The notes beneath the pieces are model-generated. The model had not been told where the DNA came from. It was given only the letters and a program-made list of their open reading frames with translations, and did not search any database. The position numbers and the translations under genes were made by a program. From Cryptomeria japonica (lineage: Eukaryota > Streptophyta > Pinopsida > Cupressales > Cupressaceae): a stretch of DNA of 64,000 nt. How positions within the stretch are numbered: position 1 is the first letter of the stretch; each line of letters starts with the position of its first letter. The stretch covers positions 187,596,391 to 187,660,390 of the forward strand of contig NC_081406.1 of NCBI RefSeq assembly GCF_030272615.1, given 5' to 3'. Positions 44,301 through 54,910 of the stretch are shown here, piece after piece.

Positions 44301-47300
44301 ATTCCCATGTGTGTCCCTTGGAATGTCCCTAGCAGACTAGCAGTCACTCTTACTCAAATCATAGATGAAGCCTCAATGAAATAAAGCTGCAGGGAGGTAG
44401 AGGAGGAGTGAAGTGACAATTTAAGGGAGACATGAACTTGAATATGGACAGTAGTCTAATAGAAGGGAGTGCTTCAATTTTACCTAGGCCAAGTTCCTGT
44501 ATGTTAGAAGCAGTAGCACTGCTCTTGAGCCTAAATTTTTTGCATAAGGATAACTGTATTGTAAAAGCCTACATTGGGGAAAATTACTGATCTTAATAAA
44601 TATTTGGTTACATCAGGAACTTCCTATGTAGTGTGGTTCTTCTCTTTGAGATTTTTATGCATTTGGTTATTTTGGTTCTTTTCAAGCTTTTACCAGAGCA
44701 AGAATCTTCACTTGGAACCATTTTGTAAATCCATATATAACTCAGAATCAAGGTTAATCTTACAGCCACATAAATATCTATTGGAATATCATATTGAAGC
44801 AGTGCCGGTGCCATTCAAAGGAGAATTTAACTACATTTTTCATTCTTGTTGGATTTGATGTGTGTTTGATGTCATCTCAAGATAACCTCTAGTAGTTACA
44901 TTAATAAAAATTTCCCATGTATGTCGGTAACAATTACAAGGCAAGGTAACCTACTTAGCACACAAGCCCCTCAAATCATTAGTTAGTAAGGAGGAACAAA
45001 GAATTTAATATTGTTTCTACAAGGTCATAAGTGACTTCAAGAAGCATTGAACCTTTGGAAATGAATTGAGAGAACTGCCGTTTTCTCATAGGAAGCAGCA
45101 TCCTATGCTGCCATGCCATTTTCTTTTTGTTAAGAGGCCAAATTGAGGACCCAAACTTTGCGATTTGGAGGAGAGTTGGATGTCATTTTTAGAAAGTGGT
45201 CATCATGAGTTTAAAGCACTTGGGATATGACTTCAACAAATTCACCTTTCATAACTCCGGGTTTATGTAGGAAATGTTGAAGTAATTAATGTATTATTTA
45301 ATGGTCATTTTAGTTGTTTTATGTTATTTAGCTAGTTCCAATTGGAAGCATCTGATCTCCACATAAAATGGCATTCCATATGATTTTCAAAATGTGCAAA
45401 ACACAATGGATTTGGATGAAATTTTCAGCATGAAATCTTCATGATCTTCATCCCCATTGCTGTAAAAACGCAAAAAATCGTCGTGTTTTGCACATCTGGA
45501 AATTTTTTTAATTTTTTTTCCAGTGCCATTGTATGTGGAGATTAGCCCGTTCCGTTTCTATTTCTGCTCTTTAGTTTACAATTGTTTCATTTAGAAAACA
45601 TTGTTATGTAATTTATTATTTAAGGAGTCTCTTGTCTCCTTAAATCAATTACCATTTCATGGTATCAGAGCTAGATCATTTTTTGGCAATTTTTATTTTT
45701 TTTAAATTTGTGGTTATTTCCTAAACCATTCTATGCAAGTGTGTTTAGATGTTTTTTGTCGATTTTTTTCCAAAAAAAATTGTTTCTTAAAATTGCAATT
45801 TTGTTTTTTGAGGTTTTTCGCGGGCTAGAGATCTCTAAAATGCCGATTTGTTTGAGGAAATCGTGGTTCTTTTCCCATTTTTGTTGCACACAGGCGCGTG
45901 AAAGTTTTTTGGTGAAATCACACAGGTATTGTACAAATCACGAGGTATTTTTTTCATGTCTGAAAATCGAGGGCATTCTTTCCACGTCGGCTCTGCAAGA
46001 TCGCGCAACAGGTCCTGCGCATAAGTGCTCTTCTTTTCACACCACGAAGTGCAGTCAGTTCAGGGGTTTCTTTATCATGCACCCAGATATCTTTTCCCCA
46101 CGTGAAGAGTCCTCTTTTTGTATCCTTCATCGGTTTTTTTTTGCAGCAGCCGACCTCCATCATTTTTTTCCTCATGGATACTGTTGTTTCTCAAAGTTTT
46201 TACCTATGACTAGAGGTATTTTTTATTGTGGCTAGGGTTTTGAAACCATTTTTCTGCTCTTACCCTACAACCTAGGGTTTCCAAAATTGTGGTTCTTTCT
46301 TTCACGACCTAGGGTTTTTCAGACATTACTGGATTTTTTCTGCAAAGGTTTTTTGACTGATTTTTGTGACATAAAATCAGAGATGTTTTTTTTCTGAAGC
46401 TCATTGCCTCAAGATCTGTGATAAGGTTTTGACTGCTAATGACCAGAAAAATCAAATTTTCAAAGTTTGTTGCTGATCTCATTTTGCGTGCATTGGAAAG
46501 CAAGAGGGATGGCATCGTTGACCAATATCATGATGGAAAGAAATCAACACTTCAACGGCAAAAATTACAATACGTGGAAATAGTGCATGTTCATAATTTT
46601 CAAATACTGGTGCCTTGACCAGACTGTTCTGAGTAAAATTGCTCGTCCCTTGGTGGCAGGAAAAGACCAAGACAAGTTTGATGACTGCAATCAGGAAGCA
46701 ATTATGCTCATTAAGTTGTCAATCACCGATGACATGCTTCCACAAGTGTTGTCTGGCAAGACAGCTGTAGTGATTTGGACACATCTGAAGGATCTCCATG
46801 AAACGTCAAACAAGGGCAAAGCATTCTTTTTAAAGAATATGTTGTTTTCAATCATGATGAACAATAAGATGTCCCTACAAGAGCATCTTACGAAGATTAA
46901 GGATATTTGCAATCAACTAGAGGCTATTGGTCGCAAGATGGAAGATGAGGATATGGTGGTTATCATGTTGAAAAGCTTACCACGATCCTACAAACACTTC
47001 ATTGAAACGCTCAACACTACATCCACGAATGTTGACCTGAAATTTGCTAGGCTATGCAACAAGCTTTTGCGGCACGATAGATGGAAACAGCAATTTGAGA
47101 GTAGCAATAAATCATCCACTGCAGAACAAGCGTTTACTACCACAACCAAAGATAAAGGTAAAGGCAAAGGCAAGTCCTTTCCACCAAAAGGATAAGGCAA
47201 ACCTGAGGACAACACTAAGAAGGTCATCACATGTCATTATTGTGGTAAGCTTGGCCATATGAAGAAACAATGCAAAAAAAGGTTGGTAGATGAGAAATCC

Positions 47301-50300
47301 AATCAGGGAAGGTCTCAGCAGAAGGCCCATGTTGCAAAGCATACTTTGCAGGAGTCTACCTTTATGCATTTATGGCCCCACCAGACCATGTTAAATCATC
47401 TGCCCGGTACATTGATTTTGGAGCTTCTTGGCACATACACACAAAAGAGATTGGTTCACGAAGTACAAGGCTTGCTTCGATTCTGTGATCTTTGGAGGAG
47501 GTGAAGAGTATATAGTTGTTGATAAAGGCAACATTCAAATTACATCTGGTGGGAGGAATCTCATATTTCTCAACGTATACTATGTTCTGTGCATGGAGCT
47601 CAATCTTCTTTCTATTAGTCAAATGATGCAACACTATCCAAAATTGGATGTCGTCTTCAGTGCACGCAAGTGCCACATTGTTGATAAGGAGTCCAAGAAG
47701 ACAATTGCAGTTGGCCTCAAAGATCATGGATTGTACAAGCTAATTGATACTAGAGAATCTCAGGAGATTGCAATGGCTACAAAGAGTTCTTCCATAAGCA
47801 GACTTTGGCATTAGTGGTATGGGCATCTCAACCCGTCATATCTCTCTCAGTTGGCTTGGGAGAATCAAGTAGAAGGCTTATCGGAGATTCAACAGTAAAC
47901 CCATGGTGTATGTAGAGCTTTCCAAGCACGAAAGCAACATCGAACTCCATTCTCAAATGGACAAACTTGGAGAGCATCCAAGGTCTTAAAGCTTGTTCAT
48001 GTAGATGTTTGTGGACCAATGAATATGCCATTGATCACTAATGCCAGGTATTTTATTCTATTTGTTGATGATTTTAGTGGAAGAATGTGGTCGTTTTTTC
48101 TCAAAGCAAAATCAAATGTGTTTAATGAATTTCATAAGTTTAAAGCATTAGTTGAAAAAGTGTTAGAACATCAAATCATAACTCTTAGGTTAGATAATGG
48201 GGGTGAATTTTGTACCATTGAATTCACAAACTTCTGTGTTAAACACGATATCAAGCGTCAACTTGCCACACCCTATACCCCTCAACAGAATGGTTTTGTT
48301 GAGCAGAGGAACCAAACCATTACCATGTTTAAGGGGGACCATGGCGCTCAGGGTGCCCTGGTATAGACAAGGGTGCCCCTTGTCCTCTCAAAACAAGGCA
48401 AACAAGGTTGGATTTAGGAGGGCACAATCCTAGGATGGGGTCCACTCAACCATGCAGCTAGGTGACATCAAATTTGAGGTAAAAAGAGCCAAAACTAACC
48501 TAGGGGAGAACTAGGATAAGCCACGGTAAAGTAGGGGCACAAAAGATGGTGTAAATCGTAAAAGGTTACAATTTACAATGCTACAGCTAGAAAACAAGAA
48601 TGTGCCTAAGAAGTTTTAGGCTAAGGCAATTTATACTGCAGTATATCTTTTGAATCGGTCTCCCACACAAGCTGTTAAGAAGATGACTCCCAAGGAAACT
48701 TGATCTCAGAGGAAACCAAAAATCAGCCACCTCAAGGTTTTTGGTTCGACTACATATGCTTGAATTTCAAATGCAACGAGAACAAAACTGGATTCCAAAA
48801 GTCAAAAGTTGATGCTTACAAGCTACAGTGACAATCATAAGGCATATCGACTAACTAATGTGGACACTGATTGTCTCACATTCAATAGAGATGTGGTTTT
48901 TGATTAAGAAGGTGGGCCTTTTTTGCTCTCTTCTCCCATCCAGCATCCTGAAGATCAGCCTCTGCAGACGAAGGATGTAATGTCCCTTTTTGGCTTAAGA
49001 TATAATTAAATAATTAAAAGCATGTTTAATTATTTAATAAAGCCATTAGTGTAATTAATTAATATTAATCCTTTTATAAAAGTACATCATAAGGATAATA
49101 TTATATAGTTACTTAAGTGACTTAATAAAGGGGGAAATCAAATTAAGTCACCTTTAATTCAAAGTGAACTAAAAGAAAAGAAAATGAAAAGGCAAGAAGA
49201 AATGGAAGGCCAAGGAACATTCAGAAAGTTATAAAAGAGCATTGAGAGGATTGTTGGAGCATGTGGGGTTTATTCATTTCTTGGTTGTAACCTTGTGAGG
49301 TTCTAGAGATTTGGACTTGGTCCATATCAGCCTTCCTAAGGACGAAATCCCTCTTGCAGAAGACTAGCTATGGAGGCGAAAGATCTATTCTGGCTGGGTG
49401 TTTGCTAAAGATATCAAACATATCTGTTGTTGGTACGTGGATTTCCAATCCTACTATACATCCTGTATCTATGATTGGGAAGTTTTTAGTACATCCAATC
49501 TTTCTATAAGTTTTGTGGCTACGATTGGAAAGATAATTTTGTTGTTTGTTTTTTGCTGGAGGTTGTAATGAACCATCTATTTTGATGACAATATTCATAT
49601 AAAAATTTCAGATTGCTTTCCTAGTTTGTTAACATATGGTTTACAGTAAATTTTGTGTGCAAAGATATTGGATGAAAGGAAATTAGTTTTTCATGCAAGC
49701 TGTTTGTTTAAATACCTATGGAATGTTTGGTTAAATCTGGAGCAAATATCCATAGGGATATTTCAAAGGATATAGGTGTTAGGCTTCCATTAGCTCCACC
49801 TAACGGGAGGGATTCTGATGATTCTGAACTTGAAGTTGTGGAATCTCCAACGCATGACATTGTTCCACCAAAGTTACCTCAAGATAACCTAGATCAACAT
49901 CCAAATGATTTTATTCCAAGCAGCCCAAGTCATGTTGATACACTTGATTTGGAAGTAGATGGTTCTGCTCTTCGTCCTAAGTGATGGGTAAAGCTTATTG
50001 GCGATGTTTGAGATGATGAGCTTGTCGAGAGTAGATCTTCTAGAGGCAAGAGCAAGAAGAACATAGTCATTTTTTCTCTTATGGCCAACATTTAGAGTGT
50101 TTATGAGCCCCACACTTATTCCGAGGTAAAAGGTAAACCTGAATGAAAAGGCTATGCAAGTCGAACATCATAGTCTTCTAAAGAATAACACTTGGGTTCT
50201 ATCAAATCTTCCACCAGGGAAGAAACCCATTGGTTGCAAATGGGTCTATAAGAGAAGTACAAAGCTGATGGAACACTTGATAAATACAAAGCTCTATTGG

Positions 50301-53094
50301 TGGCTAAATGCTTCTCACAAAAAGGTGTTAATTATGGGTAAACCTTTGCTCCTATAGCAAAGATGAGCACCATCTGACTAGTTCTAGCCATTGCAGCACA
50401 ATCTGGCTAGAAAGTCCATCAAATGGACGTGAAGAGTGTCTTCCTCAATGGTGATTTAGAGGAAGAGGTCTGCATGACGCAGCCTCAAGGTTTCAAGGTT
50501 GCAGGCAAAGAGCACCAGGTGTGCAGACTAGTGAAGGCTCTTTACGGCCTAAAGCAAGCCCTCAAGTTATGGTACATCAAGATTGATCAATATTTGGTTG
50601 AACAAGGCTTTCAAAGAAGTACTTTGGATCCCAACTTGTATGTCGAGTGTGTTGGTAATGACATCATTTTTCTTGTCATCTATGTGGATGATATCATCAT
50701 TACTGGTAATGAAGCACAATTGCTTGAGCAAATCAAACTGAATTTATGTCAAGCATTTGATATGACAAATTTGGGACTTCTGCATTATTGTCTTGGTGTA
50801 GAGGGTTGGTAGACAGGTGGTAGTATTTTCATTTCTCAGTCGAAGTATGCTAGGAGTTTGTTAGATAAGTTCAAGATGACAGATTGCAAACCTTCATCTA
50901 CACCTATGGAGAAAGCACTGAAACTATTAACCGAATCAAATTCATCTATGGTGAATGAGTCAACTTTCAAGCAACTAGTTGGCAGCCTTATCTATCTTAT
51001 AGCCACTAGACCTGTTCTTAGTTATGTCGTGAGCTACATATCTCGTTTCATGACAGCCCCTAAAGCAGAACATTGGGTTGTAGTAAAGCGTGTACTGAGA
51101 TATGTGAAAGGGACACCTGACTTTGGCATTATGTACAACCGAAGCAAAGATCCTCAGCTGATTGGTTTTATAGACTCAAATTGGGCAAGTTTTGTTGATG
51201 ACAAGAAGTCTACTTCCGGGTATGTCTTCAGTCTTGGTACGGGTGCAGTCCCATGGATCAATAAGAAGCAACAAGTAGTAGCTCTTTCCTCAACAAAAGC
51301 AGGGTATCAAGGAACTGTTAAAGCGGCATGTGAGGTAGTATGGCTACGGAGGATGCTTTCTGACATGAAAATGTCTCAAGCAGGTCCTTCACCCTTGTTC
51401 TGTGACAATCAAGGGGTGCTGAAACTTGCCAAGAATCCAATCTTCCACGAGCGAACCAAACATGTAGAACGTCATTGTCATTTCATCAGACAACTTGTTG
51501 AAGATGGAATTGTAATCTTGCAATATGTTCCAACAATGGACCAAACTGCAGACATTCTCACCAAGTCTCTAAGCCTGGACAAGTTTGTAAAATTAGGGGG
51601 CAACTTGGTGTAGTTGATAGGAATCATAGGATGACCATTAAGGGAGGGTATCAAAGTAATTTATGTATTATTTAATGACCATTTTAGTTGTTTTATGTTA
51701 TTTAGTTAGTTTCTATTTCTGCTCTTAGTTCACGATTGTTTTGTTTCGAAACATTGTTATGTAATTTATTATTTTAGGAGTCTTTTGTCTCCTTAAATCA
51801 ATTACCATTTCAGGAAAGGGGTTTTCAGGAAAGGGGTGACTTCACAAACTGGAACCACATCTCCAATTATTTCGGTGCAACGTAGATACCTCAATTCTCA
51901 ATCCAAATTTCCCTATCATTGCTCTTCAGATAATAACAATCAGATGCTAAATATTTCAGTATACAAGTCATACTGCTCCTTGAAACAACTTCTCATAACT
52001 GCTGGTTTCTATAGGAAAGTAATGACTGGAAGCACATATCTAATTTTGTTAGTGCAAAAACAGCTCTGAGTTAAAGCATTGGATCTTTCTCCTCTCAACT
52101 TTCATATCTAGATTTGCCATGCGAACACCTCAATTCTCAATCCAAATCTCCCTATAATTTTTCTTCAAATTGATATCATAATAGCCACCAAGATGCTCAA
52201 TATTTCAAACACAAAGGTCATACTACTGCATGAAATGACCTTTTATAACTGCCAGTTTCTGTAGATGAAAAGTAACTTGACACACTAAATGCAAATATCT
52301 AATTTTGGTGATGCAAAAATGGGTCTAGAAAAAGCATTGGATCTTTCTTTTAACTTTTATGTCTAGATTTGCAATGTAAATACATCAACTCTTGATCTAA
52401 ATTTCCTTCTGATTGCTCTTCAGATAATAGCCACACAGATGTTGAATATTTCAGTATAAAGTCATATTACTGCATTAAATGTCCTCTTATTACTACTCTT
52501 ATGGATCCACAGCAGAGATAATACTTACAAACCATGCAATTCAATCTCAGAAACAAGGATCAACACATAATAGTCAAACACCCCTCCTGCAAAGACCAAC
52601 TCAGCTAAATATGTTCACTAAGATGACATATCTCATGGCGATAAGATTTTTCAGTTTGAGCAAATAGAGAATGACACTGAAACCAAAAACTCAACCCAGT
52701 CCTTCAAAAATCTGGAGTAGGATGAGAGTTTAACAGACATTCCAAAGGCAACTCTGACTCCAGAAAAGCTCCAAATGAGTGAACACATAAGCTTTAGGGA
52801 TCAATAATTGTAATCACCACTTCCAGCTAATAATGCTTTGAAGTTTGAACTTCTGCATTACTGGCTATTCCTCTGCTTATTATATTAAAAGACTAACATG
52901 CCAGTTACTCTCCCTGTGAAACACTCTTCTTCTTCAAGAAGGTGAGTTTTTTATCAGCAAATTTACCTATAACTTAATGTATAAAAAACTAAGTTACCGG
53001 TTCGGGTTCGGATTCGGGTATGGATTCGCGGATTTGGCAAAAAAATAAAAATCTTGGGTACGGGTGCGGGTGCGGGTACGGGTACGGGTTCGTC

Positions 53095-53130
<36 letters not shown>

Positions 53131-54910
53131 TTAATTATATATATATACCCATATACTATATATATGGTCAATATATGCAATCCATACAAAAATAAAATAT
53201 ACAATGTGACTTTCCATACATAAATGATGAATGATAAATAATAAATCCATAATTATTAATTGCCAATGCCAATAAATATTCATCTATTGCAAATGTAATC
53301 AGTAAACTAATAACTAAAGTCTAATATCATATTCATAATTTGCAAAAAAGATAATATTCAAGTTTCAAGTCTTTTTTAAAAAGTCATAAAGGGGCGAATT
53401 AGAGTTTTCTTATAAAAAAACTATTTTAAAAAGTCTTTTTTATTGTTTTTTATTGTTTTTTTGACCCGTGGGCCCCGTTTTTGGGAAACCACGGGCCTGG
53501 GTTCATGCGGGTCCTCCTGGGTTCACCCGGGTCCACCTGGGTTCGACTTGGGTTCCACCCAGGTGGCCGGGTTCCCTGTGGGTCCTGCGATGACGCACAG
53601 AGAACCCGGCCACCTGGGAAGGACCCGAGAGGAACCCAAGGAGAACCCGGGGAGAACCAGGACCGAGCAAGAACCAGAACCGGAACTCAGGCCAAAAGGG
53701 GAAGAACCGGTAACTTAGATAAAAAACAAGCATCAATTGAATCATCTCACCAAGCCAATCAAACAACCCACAATTTCACAGAAGATATCAGTCATACCAA
53801 ATTGACTCTTTCAGACAAACTACTAGAAGAGAAAACTTGTTGATTATAATTAGGGATGGCGGATTCCAATTGCCATGGGCAACATTGGAATCCGCCCAAG
53901 GGGGCCAGCCCCTTCCCCAACGTGTAGGGCTGGGCCCTATACCTCACGGCATCAAATGAAAGATCCCACGCTACACTCAAGCCAACACGCCACCATGTAT
54001 TGGGCCAACCCTATCCTAATGCTTTCGGTTAAATAAATAAATTAAAGTCATTAAATCATAATGCAAGCCGACATGATTAAGATTATTATTCCCCATATAA
54101 ATAAACTCCAACTTCACTCTATCATTCACTCATATTCAGTTTTTCCATCCATGCGAAATATATGTGCCTACCAATGTGAATTCAAGAGGAAGACTACATC
54201 TGCAATTAAAGGGATTTATCCCTGTCATATCAGCGAACTACACATGCCAGTTGAGGTGCGTAATTCATTAATGAAGAGAGCGAGCTAAGGGATAAGGTTG
54301 CTGTCCATCAATGAGCAGACTTCATACATTACCAACCTAGGGTTTGGACCTGATTGCTGTTGGAAGGGTTAAAGGTGCAGATGTGACTACTTGATGCTTG
54401 TGAAAGTGCAGTTTTGTGGAAGACATTATCAGTCCTCAGTACAAACACCTTCAAGTACTTGAGATAAGTGTTGTAACCCTCATATGAACATAATTCATAA
54501 TCAGATCTGAGGATCTTTTCTGGCTGGGTTTTTCCTCCTAGGAGGTTTTCCTAGGGTAACTGTGTCTTGTTCTTATTTTGTTCATTTCTTTGTTATGCCT
54601 AAATCTGGAAAACTATAAATCTTTCATCTAATCAATTTAGTTAGAAACTAAATTCTGGTTTTCTGAGTTTATATTAATCTGAAAGTGTTAAAACTAACAA
54701 AACTGTCATCATATAATGAGTTTAAATTCGGTAAAATGAAGCACAGCTTTGCCATAGAAGGAAAAGATCAATGGGATAAAGAAACAAACCAGTAATCACC
54801 ACATCCTGAAGATGTTGACCATGAATGAGACTGCCATAACGTGGCCCATGATGCTCCCTACCGTATCCATATGAAGGTAATGCGGGCATCAATGGCCAAT
54901 ATTTTTCATC
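37818..54910 (-). CDS. polygalacturonase-like GH28 protein gene, four exons seen, 5' end missing
   Basis: Exons on the minus strand: 54790-54910, 39634-39879, 38528-38681 and 37818-38343, about 347 codons in total, with phases 0/1, 1/1, 1/2 and 2/stop that all agree. Introns have GT..AG borders. Glycoside hydrolase 28 enzymes cut pectin in the cell wall; this subgroup is the plant 'probable polygalacturonase' group. Seen motifs: GTIDGQGQSWW, APNTDGIDP (catalytic Asp), SVGDDCIAIKSGWDQYG (two catalytic Asp), SIGSEMSGG (in place of the G-H-G of classical enzymes) and GVRIKTSPGRGG. About 100 N-terminal residues, including any signal peptide, would lie in upstream exon(s) not found in this window. 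No stops interrupt the exons, so the gene may be active. Substrate specificity is uncertain because of the missing His motif. Confidence 0.92.
38528..38681 (-). CDS. third visible exon of the polygalacturonase-like gene
   Basis: 154 bases. It carries SYISVGDDCIAIKSGWDQYG. Donor AG|GTAAGG at 38527 was chosen over an earlier GTAAG because only this choice keeps the frame (AG + T = Ser) with the last exon. Confidence 0.93.
39634..39879 (-). CDS. second visible exon of the polygalacturonase-like gene
   Basis: 246 bases, acceptor TGCAG at 39880-39884, donor CCAG|GTAGAC. It encodes GTIDGQGQSWW, FMWSSDIEITNITL, FWTLHPYDCKNV and LDAPNTDGIDP. Confidence 0.95.
45275..45659 (+). mobile_element. 5' LTR of the intron copia
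   Basis: 385 bases, TG..CA. It contains a 219-base block (45336-45554) that the 164-base 3' LTR lacks; otherwise the two align closely. Confidence 0.92.
45660..45671 (+). promoter_or_regulatory. iMet primer binding site of the intron copia
   Basis: TGGTATCAGAGC immediately after the LTR. Confidence 0.93.
46509..47330 (+). pseudogene. copia gag of the intron element
   Basis: ATG at 46509 opens MASLTNIMMERNQHFNGKNYNTWK, then a TAG stop at 46581 where Trp-Lys is followed by the domain continuing in the same frame (46587-47195). It contains the gag domain (VIWTHLKDLHETSNKGKAFFL; LQEHLTKIKDICNQLEAIG) and, after a second in-frame stop at 47193-47195, the zinc knuckle CHYCGKLGHMKKQC. Two stops in an otherwise collinear frame suggest fairly recent decay. 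Confidence 0.9.
47395..47815 (+). pseudogene. copia protease of the intron element
   Basis: Reads YIDFGASWHIHT, the protease active site with D-F-G in place of D-S-G, then after a frameshift an open piece (47428-47814) with GNIQITSGGRNLIFLNVYYV and LNLLSISQMM, the usual protease end. Substitution of the active-site Ser suggests an inactive enzyme. Confidence 0.85.
47816..48960 (+). pseudogene. copia integrase of the intron element
   Basis: Zinc-finger part (H..H at about 47810-47835), then an open piece 48019-48366 with FVDDFSGRMWSFF, ITLRLDNGGEF (catalytic Asp) and GFVEQRNQTI (catalytic Glu). At 48328 it passes into unrelated sequence, and copia coding resumes at about 48576 with NVPKKF and YLLNRSPTQAV. 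Stops are present in the second part. Confidence 0.82.
48328..48575. other. unrelated ~245-bp stretch in the integrase
   Basis: Interrupts the copia integrase frame directly after the catalytic Glu block. Start and end show no terminal repeats or target duplication that I can see. Source unknown. Confidence 0.5.
48976..49765. mobile_element. solo LTR with target duplication AAGGA
   Basis: TGTAATGTCC ... ATATTTCA, 790 bases, flanked by AAGGA at 48971-48975 and 49766-49770. The copia codon interrupted by the insertion joins cleanly across it. No internal domain remains. It probably arose by recombination between two LTRs. Confidence 0.9.
50150..51613 (+). pseudogene. copia RT and RNase H of the intron element
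   Basis: RT: NNTWVLSNLPPGKKPIGCKW (50154-50357), a frameshifted middle, then FLNGDLEEEVCMTQP, LYGLKQALKLWYIKID and the catalytic VIYVDDIIITG (50423-50812). After a TAG the same frame continues (50858-51613) through ISQSKYARSLL, LIGFIDSNWASF (RNase H Asp), ALSSTKAGYQ (the catalytic Glu of the usual AEAEY is Gly), LFCDNQGVL and ADILTKSLSL. RT catalytic residues are intact, RNase H is not. Confidence 0.9.
51649..51812 (+). mobile_element. 3' LTR of the intron copia, short form
   Basis: 164 bases, starting after agggaggg. The first TG is mutated to TA. It lacks the inverted-repeat block of the 5' LTR. Confidence 0.88.
51818..52500. repeat. tandem array of ~245-bp diverged units
   Basis: Three units with shared starts (acctcaattctcaatccaaat near 51887 and 52127, a diverged copy near 52381) and shared middles (tcataactgctggtttct). 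Part of another unit is seen on the left side of the copia element (45230-45274), so the copia sits inside the array. Confidence 0.75.
52989..53718. mobile_element. hAT-type non-autonomous DNA transposon
   Basis: Exact 15-bp terminal inverted repeats (ctaagttaccggttc, 52989-53003 and 53704-53718) and the 8-bp duplication ATAAAAAA at 52981-52988 and 53719-53726. An 8-bp duplication points to hAT. No transposase frame is present in the 730 bases. It contains gggtac/gggtgc repeats (53057-53090), an (AT)n run (53100-53127) and a strong internal stem-loop (53558-53618). Confidence 0.82.
53838..54699. mobile_element. solo LTR with target duplication AAACT
   Basis: TGTTGATTAT ... AACTAACA, 862 bases, flanked by AAACT at 53833-53837 and 54700-54704. 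It ends 90 bases from the exon at 54790. No internal domain. Confidence 0.82.
54790..54910 (-). CDS. first visible exon of the polygalacturonase-like gene
   Basis: 121 bases, acceptor TTTTTGTAG, donor ACTG|GTTTGT. It encodes a segment with YWPLMPALPSYGYGRE, RYGSLIHG and DVVITG, which is the part of GH28 proteins that directly precedes the GTIDGQG of the next exon. Phase (one base carried over) fits the exon at 39879 exactly (G|GT). It is short and lies 14.9 kb upstream of that exon. Confidence 0.9.

Larger units (their letters stand above)
45275..51812 (+). mobile_element. copia element with target duplication GGAAA
   Basis: Flanked by GGAAA (45270-45274 and 51813-51817). 5' LTR 45275-45659 is followed at once by a perfect iMet primer site; gag, protease, integrase, RT and RNase H follow in Ty1/copia order; a purine tract precedes the 3' LTR (51649-51812). 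The internal region is interrupted by a solo LTR (48976-49765) and by an unrelated ~245-base stretch at 48328-48575. Several stops and frameshifts show that it is inactive. It is oriented opposite to the gene in whose intron it lies. Confidence 0.93.
39880..54789 (-). other. 14.9 kb intron filled with transposons
   Basis: Contains a copia element (45275-51812, with a solo LTR inside), a ~245-bp tandem array, a hAT-type element (52989-53718) and a solo LTR (53838-54699). The part 39880-45269 is otherwise without recognised genes. It includes a low-complexity minus-strand T/C-rich stretch (42994-43416) and short palindromic ggaccc..ggtccc phrases at 44190-44330. Very long introns loaded with LTR elements are typical of conifers and other gymnosperms. 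Confidence 0.85.

Noticed and set aside
45708-46235. 175-codon open frame in the leader of the intron copia
   Set aside because: Phe- and Cys-rich product from T-rich DNA, no domain or similarity that I know; copia leaders normally carry no frame. Probably chance.
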